A stretch of 64,000 nucleotides of DNA, taken from assembly GCF_012241385.1 (NCBI RefSeq), contig NZ_JAAVXB010000002.1:372001-436000 (forward strand). The letters run 5' to 3'. Origin of the DNA: Solimonas marina. Lineage in GTDB: Bacteria > Pseudomonadota > Gammaproteobacteria > Nevskiales > Nevskiaceae. Both the position numbers and the translations under genes were made by a program. Under the pieces are notes generated by a model. That model was given only the letters and a program-made list of their open reading frames with translations, was not told the DNA's origin and searched no databases. The stretch's first letter is position 1. Each line of letters opens with the position of its first letter. This document shows positions 45,401-55,390 of the stretch, piece by piece.

Positions 45401-45527
45401 TCGCCTTTCAGGGCGAAACGTGCAGATCAACCAGGCATTTCGCGTTGAGATAAAAGCCGGACTCGCATTGCCGTCGCAGCGGGTCTCTGTCTGGGTGCTC
45501 GAGCTGATGTTTGGAGGCTGAGCGCCG

Positions 45528-46664
45528 ATGTCCGATCAACAACAACGTACCGAACAGGCAACCCCCAAACGTCTGCGCGAAGCCCGCGAACGCGGCGAGC
45601 TGCCGCGCTCGCGCGAGCTGACGACGGCGATCGTCGTCGGCGCCGGGGTGTTGGTGATGATGGCGGCCGGTAGCGGCATCGCCGAGCGCGCGACGGCGTG
45701 GTTCCGGCAGGCGCTGCAGCCGGATCCGGCAATGCTCGGTGATCCGAGCCGTATGCTGCCGTGGTTCGGTCAGCTGGTGATGGCGGGCTTCATGGTCGCG
45801 GCACCGCTGCTGGCGGCAGGACTGGTCGCGGCGATCGTCGGGCCGCTGGCGCTCGGCGGCTGGAACTTTTCGACCAAGGCCGTACGTTTCGATCCCAAGC
45901 GCATCAATCCGCTGTCCGGTCTGGGCCGCATGTTCTCCGCCAATGCGCTGGTCGAGCTGGCCAAGGGTGTCGGTAAATCGGCGCTGCTCGGTGCACTCGG
46001 GGCGGCGTTTTTGTGGAGTCGCCGCGACGAGTTTCTGGCGCTGTCGCGCATGGACGTTGGCCCGGCCCTGGCCAGCGGTGTCGGCCTGTGCATGAGCGCG
46101 CTCGGCTGGCTGATGGGCGGTCTGATCGTCATTGCCGCGATCGACGCGCCGTATCAATGGTTCTCGCACGCCAAACGGCTGCGCATGACGCGCCAGGAAG
46201 TGCGCGACGAGTTCAAGCAGACCGAAGGCAGCCCCGAGGTGAAAGGCCGCCTGCGCCGCCTGCAGGCGGAACGCTCGCGCAAGCGCATGATTGCCGCGGT
46301 GCCGGAGGCCGACGTGGTGATCGTCAACCCGACGCATTACGCGGTGGCGCTGAAGTACGACGCGCAGAAGATGCGTGCGCCGCGCGTGGTCGCCAAGGGC
46401 GTCGACGAAGTGGCGCTGGCGATACGGGAAGCGGCCAAGGGCGCACGCGTGCCGCTGGTCGAGGCGCCGCCGCTGGCGCGTGCGCTGTATCGCGGCGCGT
46501 CCGTCGACCAGGAGGTGCCGGTCGCGCTGTACGCCGCCGTTGCGCAGGTGCTGACCTACGTCTATCAGCTGCGTCAATACGCCGCCACGTCGGCTGGCAC
46601 AAGGACTGCACCACCCGCGCAGCCCCGGATCGACGACGTGCCGAACGGGGAGCCAGATGAATGA
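45528..46664 (+). CDS. flhB: Flagellar export switch protein FlhB
   Basis: The 378-residue protein has an N-terminal four-helix membrane domain and the cytoplasmic domain with the autocleavage motif N267-P-T-H270 in VVIVNPTHYAVALKYD. MSDQQQRTEQATPKRLREARERGELPRS is the standard start, read in parts. It switches export specificity from hook to filament, with FliK. It is separated from fliR by the inverted-repeat element, so its promoter may lie in or after that element. Confidence 0.96.
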   Translation: MSDQQQRTEQATPKRLREARERGELPRSRELTTAIVVGAGVLVMMAAGSGIAERATAWFRQALQPDPAMLGDPSRMLPWFGQLVMAGFMVAAPLLAAGLVAAIVGPLALGGWNFSTKAVRFDPKRINPLSGLGRMFSANALVELAKGVGKSALLGALGAAFLWSRRDEFLALSRMDVGPALASGVGLCMSALGWLMGGLIVIAAIDAPYQWFSHAKRLRMTRQEVRDEFKQTEGSPEVKGRLRRLQAERSRKRMIAAVPEADVVIVNPTHYAVALKYDAQKMRAPRVVAKGVDEVALAIREAAKGARVPLVEAPPLARALYRGASVDQEVPVALYAAVAQVLTYVYQLRQYAATSAGTRTAPPAQPRIDDVPNGEPDE

Positions 46665-46727
46665 GCGCCCAGAACGAAAAATCCGAAATTCGCTGATTGA
46701 TGCCACGCCGGCTACCGGAGCGGCGGC

Positions 46728-48782
46728 ATGAAGGCATTCCTCGAACAGCTGCGTGGCGTCGAACGCAAGGGCCTGGCGGCGCCGATCCTGCTGCTGATGG
46801 TGTTGGCGATGATGGTGGTGCCGCTGGCGCCGCCAGTGCTCGACCTGATGTTCACGCTGAACATCACGATCGCCATCGTCGTCCTGCTCAGCGTCATCTA
46901 CGTGCTGCGGCCGATGGACTTCAGTGCGTTCCCGACGGTGTTGCTGTTCGTGACCTTGTTGCGCCTGGCGCTGAACGTGGCGTCGACGCGCGTCGTGCTG
47001 CTGCACGGCCACGAGGGCACGCAGGCCGCCGGTCATGTGATCGAGGCGTTCGGCGATTTCGTGGTCGGCGGCAACTACGCGGTCGGCTTCGTCGTCTTCG
47101 TGATCCTGACGATCGTCAACTTCATGGTCGTCACCAAGGGCGCCGAACGCGTCTCGGAAGTGTCGGCACGCTTCATTCTCGATTCGCTGCCCGGCAAGCA
47201 GATGGCGATCGACGCCGACCTCAACGCCGGCCTGATGACGCGTGAGGAAGCACGCGACCGTCGCAACGAGGTCCGCGAGGAAGCCGACTTCTACGGCTCG
47301 ATGGATGGTGCCAGCAAGTTCATCCGCGGCGACGCGCTGGCCGGCATCATGATTCTCGTCATCAACGTCATCGGTGGCCTGCTGGTCGGCACCCTGCAGC
47401 ACGGCATGAGCCTCGGCGACGCGCTGAAGAACTACACGCTGCTGGCGATCGGCGACGGTCTGGTCGCGCAGGTGCCGTCGTTGCTGCTGTCGACCGGTGT
47501 CGCGGTGCTGGTCACGCGCATGTCGAAGTCGCAGGACATGTCGCAGCAGGTGGTCGGTCAGGTTTTCGGCCAGCCGCGCGTGCTGGCGATCGCCGCGACG
47601 GTGCTGGCACTGATCGGCTTCGTGCCGGGCATGCCGAATCTGGTGTTCCTGCTGCTGGCCGCCACCTGCGGCGGCATTGCCTGGCTGCTGGCCAAGAAGC
47701 AGCGCGCAGCCGCTGCCGCGCCGCCGCCGGCGGCGCAGGCGCCGAGCGCGCCGACCGAACTGGGCTGGGACGACATCGGTCGTACTGACGCGATCGGCCT
47801 GGAAGTCGGCTATCGCCTGATTCCGATGGTCGACACGCGCCAGGGCGGCGAGCTGATGGCGCGTATCAAGGGCGTGCGCAAGAAGCTGACGCAGGACATC
47901 GGTTTCCTGATTCCGCCGGTGCACATCCGCGACAACCTCGAACTGCAGCCGTCGACGTATCGGCTACTGGTGCATGGCGTGCCGGTCGCGGAGGCACAGG
48001 TCTATCCGGATCGCGATCTGGCCCTCAATCCGGGCCGCGTGTTCGGCACGCTGGACGGCATCCAGACCACCGATCCGTCGTTCGGCATGCCGGCGGTGTG
48101 GATCGAACCGGGCGCGCGCGAGCACGCGCAGACGCTCGGCTATTCGGTGGTCGACTGCTCGACGGTGGTCGCCACGCATTTGTCGCAGATCATCCAGAAC
48201 CACGCGCACGAACTGTTCGGTCACGACGAGGCGCAGGCGCTGGTGACGCAGCTGGCCAAGCAGGCGCCGAAGCTGGCCGAGGACCTGGTGCCGAAGCTGT
48301 TGCCGCTGTCGGTGTTCACGCGCGTGCTGCAGAACCTGCTGGCCGAGCGCGTGCCGATCCGCCACCTGCGCGTGATCGCCGAGGCTTTGGCGGACGCCGC
48401 CACCCGCAGTCAGGATCCCGTCGCATTGGTCGGCCAGGTGCGCGTTGCGCTGGGTCGGCAGATTGTTCAGGAAATCAATGGGATGTCGCAGGAGCTGCCG
48501 GTGCTGACGCTGGGCGCGCCGCTGGAACAGGTCCTGCAGGACTCGCTCAAGAGCGGCGGTACGGCAATCGAGCCGGGACTGGCCGAGCGCATGCACCGTT
48601 CATTGAGCGACAGCACGCGCAAGCAGGAACAGGCCGGGCAACCGGCGGTGCTGCTGGTTCCCAACGGACTGCGTCCGCTGCTCGCCCGATTCACGCGCCA
48701 GACGATACCCGGACTGCATGTGCTGTCGTTCGACGAAGTACCGGACAACAAGCAGATCCGCATGGTCGGCGCAGTGGCCTGA
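46728..48782 (+). CDS. flhA: Flagellar export gate protein FlhA
   Basis: The 684-residue protein has eight N-terminal membrane helices and a large cytoplasmic domain. The FHIPEP-region landmarks are VLRPMDFSAFPTVLLFVTLLRLALNVASTR, FVVGGNYAVGFVVFVILTIVNFMVVTKGAERVSEVSARF and DASKFIRGDALAG-like DGASKFIRGDAIA, read in parts. It receives export substrates and chaperones. ATG 46728 is preceded by GGAG. flhF follows after 19 bp. Confidence 0.96.
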   Translation: MKAFLEQLRGVERKGLAAPILLLMVLAMMVVPLAPPVLDLMFTLNITIAIVVLLSVIYVLRPMDFSAFPTVLLFVTLLRLALNVASTRVVLLHGHEGTQAAGHVIEAFGDFVVGGNYAVGFVVFVILTIVNFMVVTKGAERVSEVSARFILDSLPGKQMAIDADLNAGLMTREEARDRRNEVREEADFYGSMDGASKFIRGDALAGIMILVINVIGGLLVGTLQHGMSLGDALKNYTLLAIGDGLVAQVPSLLLSTGVAVLVTRMSKSQDMSQQVVGQVFGQPRVLAIAATVLALIGFVPGMPNLVFLLLAATCGGIAWLLAKKQRAAAAAPPPAAQAPSAPTELGWDDIGRTDAIGLEVGYRLIPMVDTRQGGELMARIKGVRKKLTQDIGFLIPPVHIRDNLELQPSTYRLLVHGVPVAEAQVYPDRDLALNPGRVFGTLDGIQTTDPSFGMPAVWIEPGAREHAQTLGYSVVDCSTVVATHLSQIIQNHAHELFGHDEAQALVTQLAKQAPKLAEDLVPKLLPLSVFTRVLQNLLAERVPIRHLRVIAEALADAATRSQDPVALVGQVRVALGRQIVQEINGMSQELPVLTLGAPLEQVLQDSLKSGGTAIEPGLAERMHRSLSDSTRKQEQAGQPAVLLVPNGLRPLLARFTRQTIPGLHVLSFDEVPDNKQIRMVGAVA

Positions 48783-48801
48783 GGTTTGACGAAGAGCTGA
48801 T

Positions 48802-49986
48802 ATGAAGATCAAACGGTTCCTGGCGAAGAACATGCGAGAGGCGATTCGCATGGTGCGGGAGGAGCAGGGTCCCGACGCGGTGATCCTGTCGAACCATCGT
48901 GTCGCGGGTGGCATCGAAGTCGTTGCCGCCACCGATTACGACGCGGCGCTGATGCAGCAGGCCGCACGGCGCAACACGCCGGCCGAGCCGCCGCCGGAAG
49001 CCCCGCCGCCACCGACGACGACCCAATCGCAGGCCGAGCCTGCGCCCGCGCCGCCGGCCCCGGAACTGCAGCAGCTGCGCCGCGAACTGGGGGGCATGCG
49101 CCGCATGCTCGAAACGCAGATGGCCGGCATGGCCTGGCGCGAGATGCACGAAAATCCGCAGAAGCTGCGCGCGCTGCAGACGCTGATCAATCTCGGCATC
49201 GAGCCGCGCCTGGCGCGCGAGCTGATCAACGACCTGCCGCCGGGGCACGACACCGAGCGCGCGAAGATGATGCCGCTGGCGCTGCTGTCGAAGCGCCTGC
49301 CGGTGGCCGGCGACGATCTGATTCATGAAGGCGGCGTGATCGCCCTGGTCGGGCCGACCGGCGTCGGCAAGACGACCACCATCGCCAAGCTCGCGGCGCG
49401 TTACGCGGAGCTGCACGGCACGCGCGATCTGGCGCTGGTGACCACCGACCACTTCCGCGTCGGGGCTCAGGAACAGTTGCTCAATTACGGCCGCCTGCTC
49501 GGCGTGCCGGTATTGACCGCCGCCGGCGCCGACGAACTGCGTCTGGTGCTGGCGCGGCTGGCCGATCGCAAGCTGGTGCTGATCGATACCGCCGGCATCG
49601 GCCCGCGCGATGCCAAGCTGCAGTCGCAGCTCGGGGCGATGGGCATGGCCAATGCCGGCATCAAGACCTGGCTGGCGCTGCCGGCCAACAGCCACGCCGC
49701 CGATCTCGACGACGTGATTCGCCGCTACGCCAAGGCGCGGCCGATGGCCTGCGTGATCACCAAGCTCGACGAGACGCTGCGTATCGGCGGCGTGCTGTCG
49801 GCGGTGATCCGCCATCGCCTGCCGGTCGCCTATACCTGCGATGGCCAGCGCGTTCCGGAAGACATCGAACCGGGTCGCGCCAACTCGCTGGTGCTGCGCG
49901 CGATGCAAATGGCACGCACCAATCCGGCCCGCGTCGACGACGCGACCCTCGCCCTGCAGTTCGGAGCCGTTCATGTCGCACAGTGA
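48802..49986 (+). CDS. flhF: Flagellar SRP-type GTPase FlhF
   Basis: The 394-residue protein has a basic N-terminal B domain and a Pro-rich linker (about residues 65-85). The NG GTPase domain shows GPTGVGKTTTIAKLAAR, LALVTTDHFRVGAQEQL, LIDTAGIGPRDAKL and CVITKLDETLRIGGVLS. FlhF sets the polar position and number of flagella together with FlhG. Its last 14 bp overlap flhG. Confidence 0.95.
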   Translation: MKIKRFLAKNMREAIRMVREEQGPDAVILSNHRVAGGIEVVAATDYDAALMQQAARRNTPAEPPPEAPPPPTTTQSQAEPAPAPPAPELQQLRRELGGMRRMLETQMAGMAWREMHENPQKLRALQTLINLGIEPRLARELINDLPPGHDTERAKMMPLALLSKRLPVAGDDLIHEGGVIALVGPTGVGKTTTIAKLAARYAELHGTRDLALVTTDHFRVGAQEQLLNYGRLLGVPVLTAAGADELRLVLARLADRKLVLIDTAGIGPRDAKLQSQLGAMGMANAGIKTWLALPANSHAADLDDVIRRYAKARPMACVITKLDETLRIGGVLSAVIRHRLPVAYTCDGQRVPEDIEPGRANSLVLRAMQMARTNPARVDDATLALQFGAVHVAQ

Positions 49987-50884
49987 TACGAACCCCGGCG
50001 CGTCGTCGCACGAGATGGCAGGCGGTCAGGCGGCCGGTCTGCGTCGCCTGCGCGCGCCGAAGCCGGTACAGGTGGTGGCCGTGACCAGCGGCAAGGGCGG
50101 CGTCGGCAAGACCTCGGTGTCGGTCAATCTGGCCGTGTCGATGGCGCTCGACGGCAAGCGCGTGATGCTGCTCGACGGCGATCTGGGCCTGGCCAATGTC
50201 GATGTGATGCTCGGCTTGCAGCCGGCCTACAACCTGTCGCACGTGATCGCCGGCGAATGCACGCTGGATGACACCATCATCGATGGGCCCGCCGGCATCA
50301 TGGTGGTGCCGGCGTCGAGCGGCAAACGCAACATGGCCGAGCTGTCGTCTGCAGAGCACGTCGGCCTGGTGCGTGCGTTCTCGGAGCTGCAGCGGCCGCT
50401 CGACACGCTGATCGTCGACACCGCCGCCGGCATCGCCGACAGCGTCATCACCTTCAGCCACGCGTCGCAGCAGGTCATCGTCGTCGTCACCAGCGACCCG
50501 CAGTCGCTGACCGATGCCTATGCGCTGATCAAGGTGCTGAGTCGCGAGCGCGGCATTCACCGTGTGCATGTGCTCGCCAACCAGGTCCATACGCCGCGCG
50601 AGGCGCGCGAAATCTTCGAAAACCTGCGCCGCGTCGCCGAGCGTTTCCTCGACGTGACGCTGAACAACCTCGGCTTCATCCCGCACGACGACTGGTTGAA
50701 GCGTTCGGTGCGCCGTCAGCGTGCCGTCGTCGATGCCTACCCGGCGGCGGCCAGCGCACAGGCGTTTCGCGCGCTGGCCAAGACCGCCGCGAGCTGGGGG
50801 CTGCCGCTCGGCGCCCGCGGCAATCTGGAATTTTTTGTCGAGCGGCTGGTGGCCGCCGACGCCCAAGCAGGAGTACCCGCATGA
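49973..50884 (+). CDS. flhG: Flagellar number regulator FlhG (FleN, MinD-like ATPase)
   Basis: The 303-residue ParA/MinD-family ATPase has the deviant Walker A SGKGGVGKTSVSVNLAV and the segments LLDGDLGLANVDVMLGL and LIVDTAAGIADSVITF. It limits flagellar number and antagonises FlhF and the master regulator. The ATG 49973 overlaps flhF; the longer open frame is its shadow. The fliA ATG overlaps its stop. Confidence 0.95.
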   Translation: MSHSDTNPGASSHEMAGGQAAGLRRLRAPKPVQVVAVTSGKGGVGKTSVSVNLAVSMALDGKRVMLLDGDLGLANVDVMLGLQPAYNLSHVIAGECTLDDTIIDGPAGIMVVPASSGKRNMAELSSAEHVGLVRAFSELQRPLDTLIVDTAAGIADSVITFSHASQQVIVVVTSDPQSLTDAYALIKVLSRERGIHRVHVLANQVHTPREAREIFENLRRVAERFLDVTLNNLGFIPHDDWLKRSVRRQRAVVDAYPAAASAQAFRALAKTAASWGLPLGARGNLEFFVERLVAADAQAGVPA

Positions 50885-51615
50885 GCACCGCCGCGGCCCG
50901 ACCGATGAGTGAACCCATGGATGAGAATGCGCTGGTTCGCCAGCACACGGATCTGGTCAAGCGGATCGCACATCACCTCGCGGCGCGCTTGCCGGCCAGT
51001 GTCGAAGTCGACGACCTGATCCAGGCCGGCGTCATCGGCCTGATCGAAGCGGCGCGCAACTACAGTGGCACGCGCGGCGCATCGTTCGAGACCTACGCCG
51101 GCATCCGCATTCGCGGCGCGATGCTCGACGAGCTGCGTCAGACCGACTGGGCCCCGCGTTCGGTACACCGCCGCGAGCGTGCGGTGCAGGAAGCGATTCG
51201 CAAGATCGAGCAGGAAACGGGCCGCGAGGCGCGTGAGCACGAGGTCGCCGAACGCCTCGACATCGGTCTGCCCGAGTACCACAGCATCGTCCAGGATGCG
51301 GCTCGCTGTCAGGTTCTGAGCCTCGATCACTCGGGCGAGAACAATGACGAAACCATCGACGCGCCCGACGATACCGCCGGACCGCTGCAATGCCTGCAGC
51401 ATGCCGAATTCCAGCAGGAGCTCACGCAGGCCATCACCGAGCTGCCGGAGCGCGAGCGCCTGGTGCTGTCGATGTACTACGAGCGCGAGCTGAACCTGCG
51501 CGAGATCGGCGCCGTGCTCAAGGTCAGCGAGAGCCGGGTCTGCCAGATTCACGGCCAGGCATTGCTGCGTCTGCGCGCGCGGCTCAAGTCTTGGCATGAA
51601 CTTGCCGCTATCTGA
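50881..51615 (+). CDS. fliA: RNA polymerase sigma-28 factor FliA
   Basis: The 244-residue sigma factor has region 2 ([37 protein letters not shown], read in parts), region 3 and region 4 ([42 protein letters not shown], in parts). It transcribes late flagellar and chemotaxis genes. A second in-frame ATG lies nine codons downstream and a third at residue 13. Start 50881 is chosen because it overlaps the flhG stop. Confidence 0.96.
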   Translation: MSTAAARPMSEPMDENALVRQHTDLVKRIAHHLAARLPASVEVDDLIQAGVIGLIEAARNYSGTRGASFETYAGIRIRGAMLDELRQTDWAPRSVHRRERAVQEAIRKIEQETGREAREHEVAERLDIGLPEYHSIVQDAARCQVLSLDHSGENNDETIDAPDDTAGPLQCLQHAEFQQELTQAITELPERERLVLSMYYERELNLREIGAVLKVSESRVCQIHGQALLRLRARLKSWHELAAI

Positions 51616-51698
51616 GCAAAGCCGCAGCCACCGAGGTGGTCGGCCGCCAGGGCAGGCACCCCGTTGAACGACTCGAAATTCCCGAAAACGGAACGGAA

Positions 51699-52094
51699 AT
51701 GATGGACAAGAACATGAAGATCCTCGTGGTCGACGACTTTTCGACGATGCGTCGCATCGTGCGCAATCTGCTCGGCGACCTCGGCTACACCAACATCGCC
51801 GAGGCCGACGACGGCAAGAGCGCCTGGCCGATGCTGCAGGGCGGCGGCTTCGACTTCGTCGTCACCGACTGGAACATGCCGGGCATGACGGGGATCGAGC
51901 TGCTGCGCACGATTCGCGGCGACGAGCGCATTGGCAAGACGCCGGTGCTGATGGTGACGGCCGAAGCACAGCGCGAGCAGATCATCGAAGCCGCGCAGGC
52001 CGGCGTGAACGGCTACATCATTAAACCCTTCAATGCGGCGACGCTCAAGGAAAAGATCGACAAGATTTTCCAGCGCATCGCCGAGACCGCCTGA
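51699..52094 (+). CDS. cheY: Chemotaxis response regulator CheY
   Basis: The 131-residue receiver domain protein has phosphoacceptor D57 ([10 protein letters not shown]), the acidic pocket VVDD (D12/D13), T87-region VTAEA and the conserved lysine in [10 protein letters not shown]. Phospho-CheY binds FliM and reverses the motor. Two adjacent ATGs (51699 and 51702) precede [10 protein letters not shown]. cheZ follows after 10 bp. Confidence 0.96.
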   Translation: MMDKNMKILVVDDFSTMRRIVRNLLGDLGYTNIAEADDGKSAWPMLQGGGFDFVVTDWNMPGMTGIELLRTIRGDERIGKTPVLMVTAEAQREQIIEAAQAGVNGYIIKPFNAATLKEKIDKIFQRIAETA

Positions 52095-52104
52095 GGCCGC
52101 GCCC

Positions 52105-52773
52105 GTGTCCGCCTCGGCCGAGGATCGCGGCGCGCTGATCGAAGCGCTGAAGACATGGCTGGCACGGCTGGAGTCGGGTGGCAGCATCGATGCACCGCCG
52201 CCGCTCGCCGAGCTGCTGCAGAAGAACGAGCACGCGTTCTATCGGCAGGTTGCCGAACTGACGCGACGACTGCATACCGCCGTTGTCGATCTGCGTCTCG
52301 ACGAGCGCCTGACGCGCATCGCCGGCGACGGCATGCCCGACGCACGTGACCGCTTGCAGCATGTCGTGCGCATGACCGAGCAGGCCGCGCACCGCACGCT
52401 CGACCTGGTCGATCAGCTGCGCGTCGATACGCGCGCCGTGACCCGCGGTGCCGATGCGCTGCCGGACGACGATCCGACGCGTGCGATGCTGCTGCATCAC
52501 GCCGAAACGATGCGCGAGCGTCTCAATCAGCTGTCGATGGCGCAGGAATACCAGGACATTACCGGGCAGATCATCAAGCGCATCATCACGCTGGTCGACG
52601 ATGTCGAAGCGGCATTGCTGGAACTGCTCGGCACGCACGCCAGCCAACTCAAGACTGGCGCGACGATGCCGATAGCCGATACGAAGACTGGTCTTGCCGG
52701 ACCCGCGATGCCGGGGCAGATCACGACCAGCCAGCAGGACGCCGACGCGCTGCTCGCCAGCCTGGGCGTCTAG
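52105..52773 (+). CDS. cheZ: CheY-phosphate phosphatase CheZ
   Basis: The 222-residue, mostly helical protein contains the catalytic region MAQEYQDITGQIIKRIITLVDD, in which the glutamine after YQDITG inserts into the CheY active site. The C-terminus QQDADALLASLGV is the CheY-binding tail. It starts with GTG at 52105. Only one CheZ is present although two CheA systems occur in the window. Confidence 0.95.
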   Translation: MSASAEDRGALIEALKTWLARLESGGSIDAPPPLAELLQKNEHAFYRQVAELTRRLHTAVVDLRLDERLTRIAGDGMPDARDRLQHVVRMTEQAAHRTLDLVDQLRVDTRAVTRGADALPDDDPTRAMLLHHAETMRERLNQLSMAQEYQDITGQIIKRIITLVDDVEAALLELLGTHASQLKTGATMPIADTKTGLAGPAMPGQITTSQQDADALLASLGV

Positions 52774-52851
52774 CTTCAGACCCTTCGTCGCCGTCGCGCG
52801 GGTTGCGCTCCGGTCACGGAGGCCGCAGAACCACAAGGGCCCGAGGCATTC

Positions 52852-54624
52852 ATGAGCACCGGCGACGACGACATTCTCAACGACTTTCTGGCCGAGGCTG
52901 GCGAGCTGGTCGAACAGCTCGGCACGCAGCTGATGGCGCTGGAGCGCGATCCGGGCGACACCGAGTGCCTCAACGCCGTGTTTCGCGCGTTTCACACCGT
53001 CAAGGGCGGCGCCGGCTTTCTGCAACTGACGCCGCTGGTCGAGCTGTGCCATGCGGCCGAAGACGTGCTCAATGCCGTGCGCAACCAGCGCCGCGCCTGT
53101 GATACCGATGTGATGGATGCGGTGCTGCAGGCGGTCGACGCCGCGCAGACCATGATGGGCGAGCTGGCCATGGGTTCGCCGCTGACGGCGGCCGCGCCCG
53201 AGCTGCTGATGCAGCTGCACGCCTTGCTCGAAGGCGGCACCGCATCGTTGCCGAAGGCGCCGCCGCCGCCCGCCGCGGCGCCGGCTGCGGTCGCCGCCAG
53301 CGACACGATCAGCGACGACGAGTTCGAGGCGCTGCTCGACGAGCTGCAGGGCAAGAAGCCGGCGGCCGCGGCGCCGCAGCCGTCGGCGCCGGTCGCCGTT
53401 GCGCCCAAGCCGGCAGCTGCGCCGGCACCGGCTCTGGCACCGAAGGCTGAAGTCGAGACGATCCGTGTCGAGACCCAGAAACTCGATCTGCTGATGAATC
53501 TGGTCGGCGAGCTGGTGCTGGTGCGCAACCGCCTGAAAGTCGCCAAGGGCGATCTCGACGAAGCCGGTGCACGCGCGATTGGCGAACTGGATTTCATCAC
53601 GCGCAGCCTGCAGAACACCGTGGCGCAGGTGCGCATGCAGCCGATCGGCAAGGTCTTCGCGCGCTTCCCCAAGCTGGCGCGGGACATCGCCCGCCAACTC
53701 GGCAAGCAGGTCAATGTGCAGCTCGAAGGCGAAGACACCGAGCTCGACAAGAATCTGGTCGAAGCGCTGGCCGATCCCCTGGTGCACATGGTCCGCAACA
53801 GCGTCGACCACGGCATCGAGGCGCCGGCGACGCGCAAGCAGGCCGGCAAGCCGGCCGCCGGCACCTTGCTGCTGCGCGCGTCTCAGGAAGGCGACCACAT
53901 CCGTATCGACATTCGTGACGACGGCGCCGGTATCGACCCGGAGCGCCTGCGTGCCAAGGCGCTGGAGAAGGGCCTGATCGAACCGGAAACCGCCGAGCGT
54001 TTGTCGCCGGCCGAATGCCTGCAGCTGATCTTTTTGCCCGGCTTCAGCACCAAGGAAGAAGTCTCCGATCTGTCCGGTCGCGGCGTCGGCATGGACGTCG
54101 TCAGCTCGCGCATCAAGCGCCTCAACGGCCACGTCGATCTCGACTCCAAGCCCGGCGAGGGCACGTCGCTGCGCATTCGCGTGCCGCTGACGCTGGCGGT
54201 GCTGCCGGCGCTGATCGTGCGCTGCGACGGCCGCCGCTTCGCCTTGCCGCTGGCGCCGGTGTCCGACGTATTCCGCCTCGATGAGCGTCGCGTGCAGCGG
54301 CGCGAGCACTGGGATGTGGTCGACTCGCGCGGCGCGCCGCTGCGGCTGGTGCATCTCGATCGCTGGCTCGGCACCGAGCCTTTGATCGGTGCGCGTCACG
54401 TGGTGGTCGCGCAGGTCGGCGACGAGCGCTACGGCTTCGTCGTGCGCGAGGTCGTCGGTCGCGAAGAGATCGTCATCAAGCCGCTCGGCGCCAGTCTGCG
54501 CGGCCTGGCCGGCGTGTCCGGTGCGACCGTGATGCCGGACGGCCGCATCGCCCTGATCCTCGATTTCAACGGCCTCGTCGCCGCAGCCCGTGCGCTGCGC
54601 TTCGAGGATGCTGCGCATGGATAG
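52852..54624 (+). CDS. cheA: Chemotaxis histidine kinase CheA (flagellar cluster)
   Basis: The 590-residue kinase has an N-terminal Hpt domain with phosphorylated H48 (FRAFHTVKGGAGF) and an Ala/Pro linker (about residues 130-200). Dimerisation and HATPase domains follow (HMVRNSVDHGIE, IDIRDDGAGIDPERL, DLSGRGVGMDVVSSRI), then a CheW-like C-terminal domain. It lacks an obvious separate CheY-binding P2 domain, and it is shorter than E. coli CheA. Its end overlaps the motC start by eight bases. Confidence 0.95.
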   Translation: MSTGDDDILNDFLAEAGELVEQLGTQLMALERDPGDTECLNAVFRAFHTVKGGAGFLQLTPLVELCHAAEDVLNAVRNQRRACDTDVMDAVLQAVDAAQTMMGELAMGSPLTAAAPELLMQLHALLEGGTASLPKAPPPPAAAPAAVAASDTISDDEFEALLDELQGKKPAAAAPQPSAPVAVAPKPAAAPAPALAPKAEVETIRVETQKLDLLMNLVGELVLVRNRLKVAKGDLDEAGARAIGELDFITRSLQNTVAQVRMQPIGKVFARFPKLARDIARQLGKQVNVQLEGEDTELDKNLVEALADPLVHMVRNSVDHGIEAPATRKQAGKPAAGTLLLRASQEGDHIRIDIRDDGAGIDPERLRAKALEKGLIEPETAERLSPAECLQLIFLPGFSTKEEVSDLSGRGVGMDVVSSRIKRLNGHVDLDSKPGEGTSLRIRVPLTLAVLPALIVRCDGRRFALPLAPVSDVFRLDERRVQRREHWDVVDSRGAPLRLVHLDRWLGTEPLIGARHVVVAQVGDERYGFVVREVVGREEIVIKPLGASLRGLAGVSGATVMPDGRIALILDFNGLVAAARALRFEDAAHG

Positions 54625-55390
54625 GCTGTCGGTCATCGGCATCCTGCTGGCGCTGATCGCGCTGATCGGCGGCTCCATTCTCAAGGGCGCCGGCGTCGGC
54701 GCGCTGTTGTCGCCGGCCGCATTCACCATCGTCATCATCGGTACGCTGGCGGCCATCTTCATCCACACGCCGACCAGCACGTTCTTCCACGGCATGAAGA
54801 TGGCCAAGTGGGTGCTGTCGCCGCCGCGTCAGGACACCGAGGCGCTGATCACGCGCGTGGTCGGCTGGAGCAGCGTGGCCCGCAAACAGGGCCTGCTGGC
54901 GCTGGAAGGCGAGGTCGAGGCCGAGTCCGATCCGTTCATTCGCAAGGGCCTGCAGTTACTGGTCGACGGCTCCGAGCCGGACGTGATCCGCAACATCCTC
55001 GAGGTCGAGTTGCAGACGCGCGAGCATCAGGACTTGCAGGGCGCCAAGGTCTTCGAGGGCATGGGCATCTATGCGCCGACGCTCGGCATCATCGGTGCGG
55101 TGATGGGCCTGATGGCGGTGCTGAAGAATCTCGCCGACCCGAGCAAGCTCGGGCACGGCATCGCCGCTGCCTTCGTCGCGACGATCTACGGCATCGGCTC
55201 GGCCAACCTGTTCTTCCTGCCGATCGCCGCCAAGCTCAAGGCGCTGGTCGCCGATCAGGCGCGCGTGCGCGAGATGCTGATCGACGGCTTGATTTCCATC
55301 TCGCAGGGCGAGAATCCGCGCAACATCGAGATCAAGCTGCGCGGCTATCTTCACAGCACGCCGGAGGCGCCCCGTGGCCAGACGGCATAG
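54617..55390 (+). CDS. motC: Flagellar stator protein MotC (MotA family)
   Basis: The 257-residue, four-helix membrane protein has the MotA/PomA pattern: SVIGILLALIALIGGSILKG, FEGMGIYAPTLGIIGAVMGLMAVL and IAAAFVATIYGIGSANLFFLPIAAKLK. It forms the ion channel with MotD. The start at 54617 lies inside the 3' end of cheA, and its end overlaps motD. Confidence 0.95.
   Translation: MDRLSVIGILLALIALIGGSILKGAGVGALLSPAAFTIVIIGTLAAIFIHTPTSTFFHGMKMAKWVLSPPRQDTEALITRVVGWSSVARKQGLLALEGEVEAESDPFIRKGLQLLVDGSEPDVIRNILEVELQTREHQDLQGAKVFEGMGIYAPTLGIIGAVMGLMAVLKNLADPSKLGHGIAAAFVATIYGIGSANLFFLPIAAKLKALVADQARVREMLIDGLISISQGENPRNIEIKLRGYLHSTPEAPRGQTA

Noticed and set aside
44781-45521. Possible proteins encoded within the fliR-flhB gap on either strand
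   Set aside because: The frames run through an inverted-repeat element, have no ribosome sites, and their translations look like repeat-derived spurious proteins.
45408-47924. An 838-codon minus-strand open frame opposite flhB and flhA
   Set aside because: Antisense shadow of confident flagellar genes with an Arg/His/Gln-rich translation and no domain.
52045-54807. A 920-codon minus-strand open frame opposite cheZ and cheA
   Set aside because: Same codon-bias artefact; the plus strand carries clear CheZ and CheA motifs.
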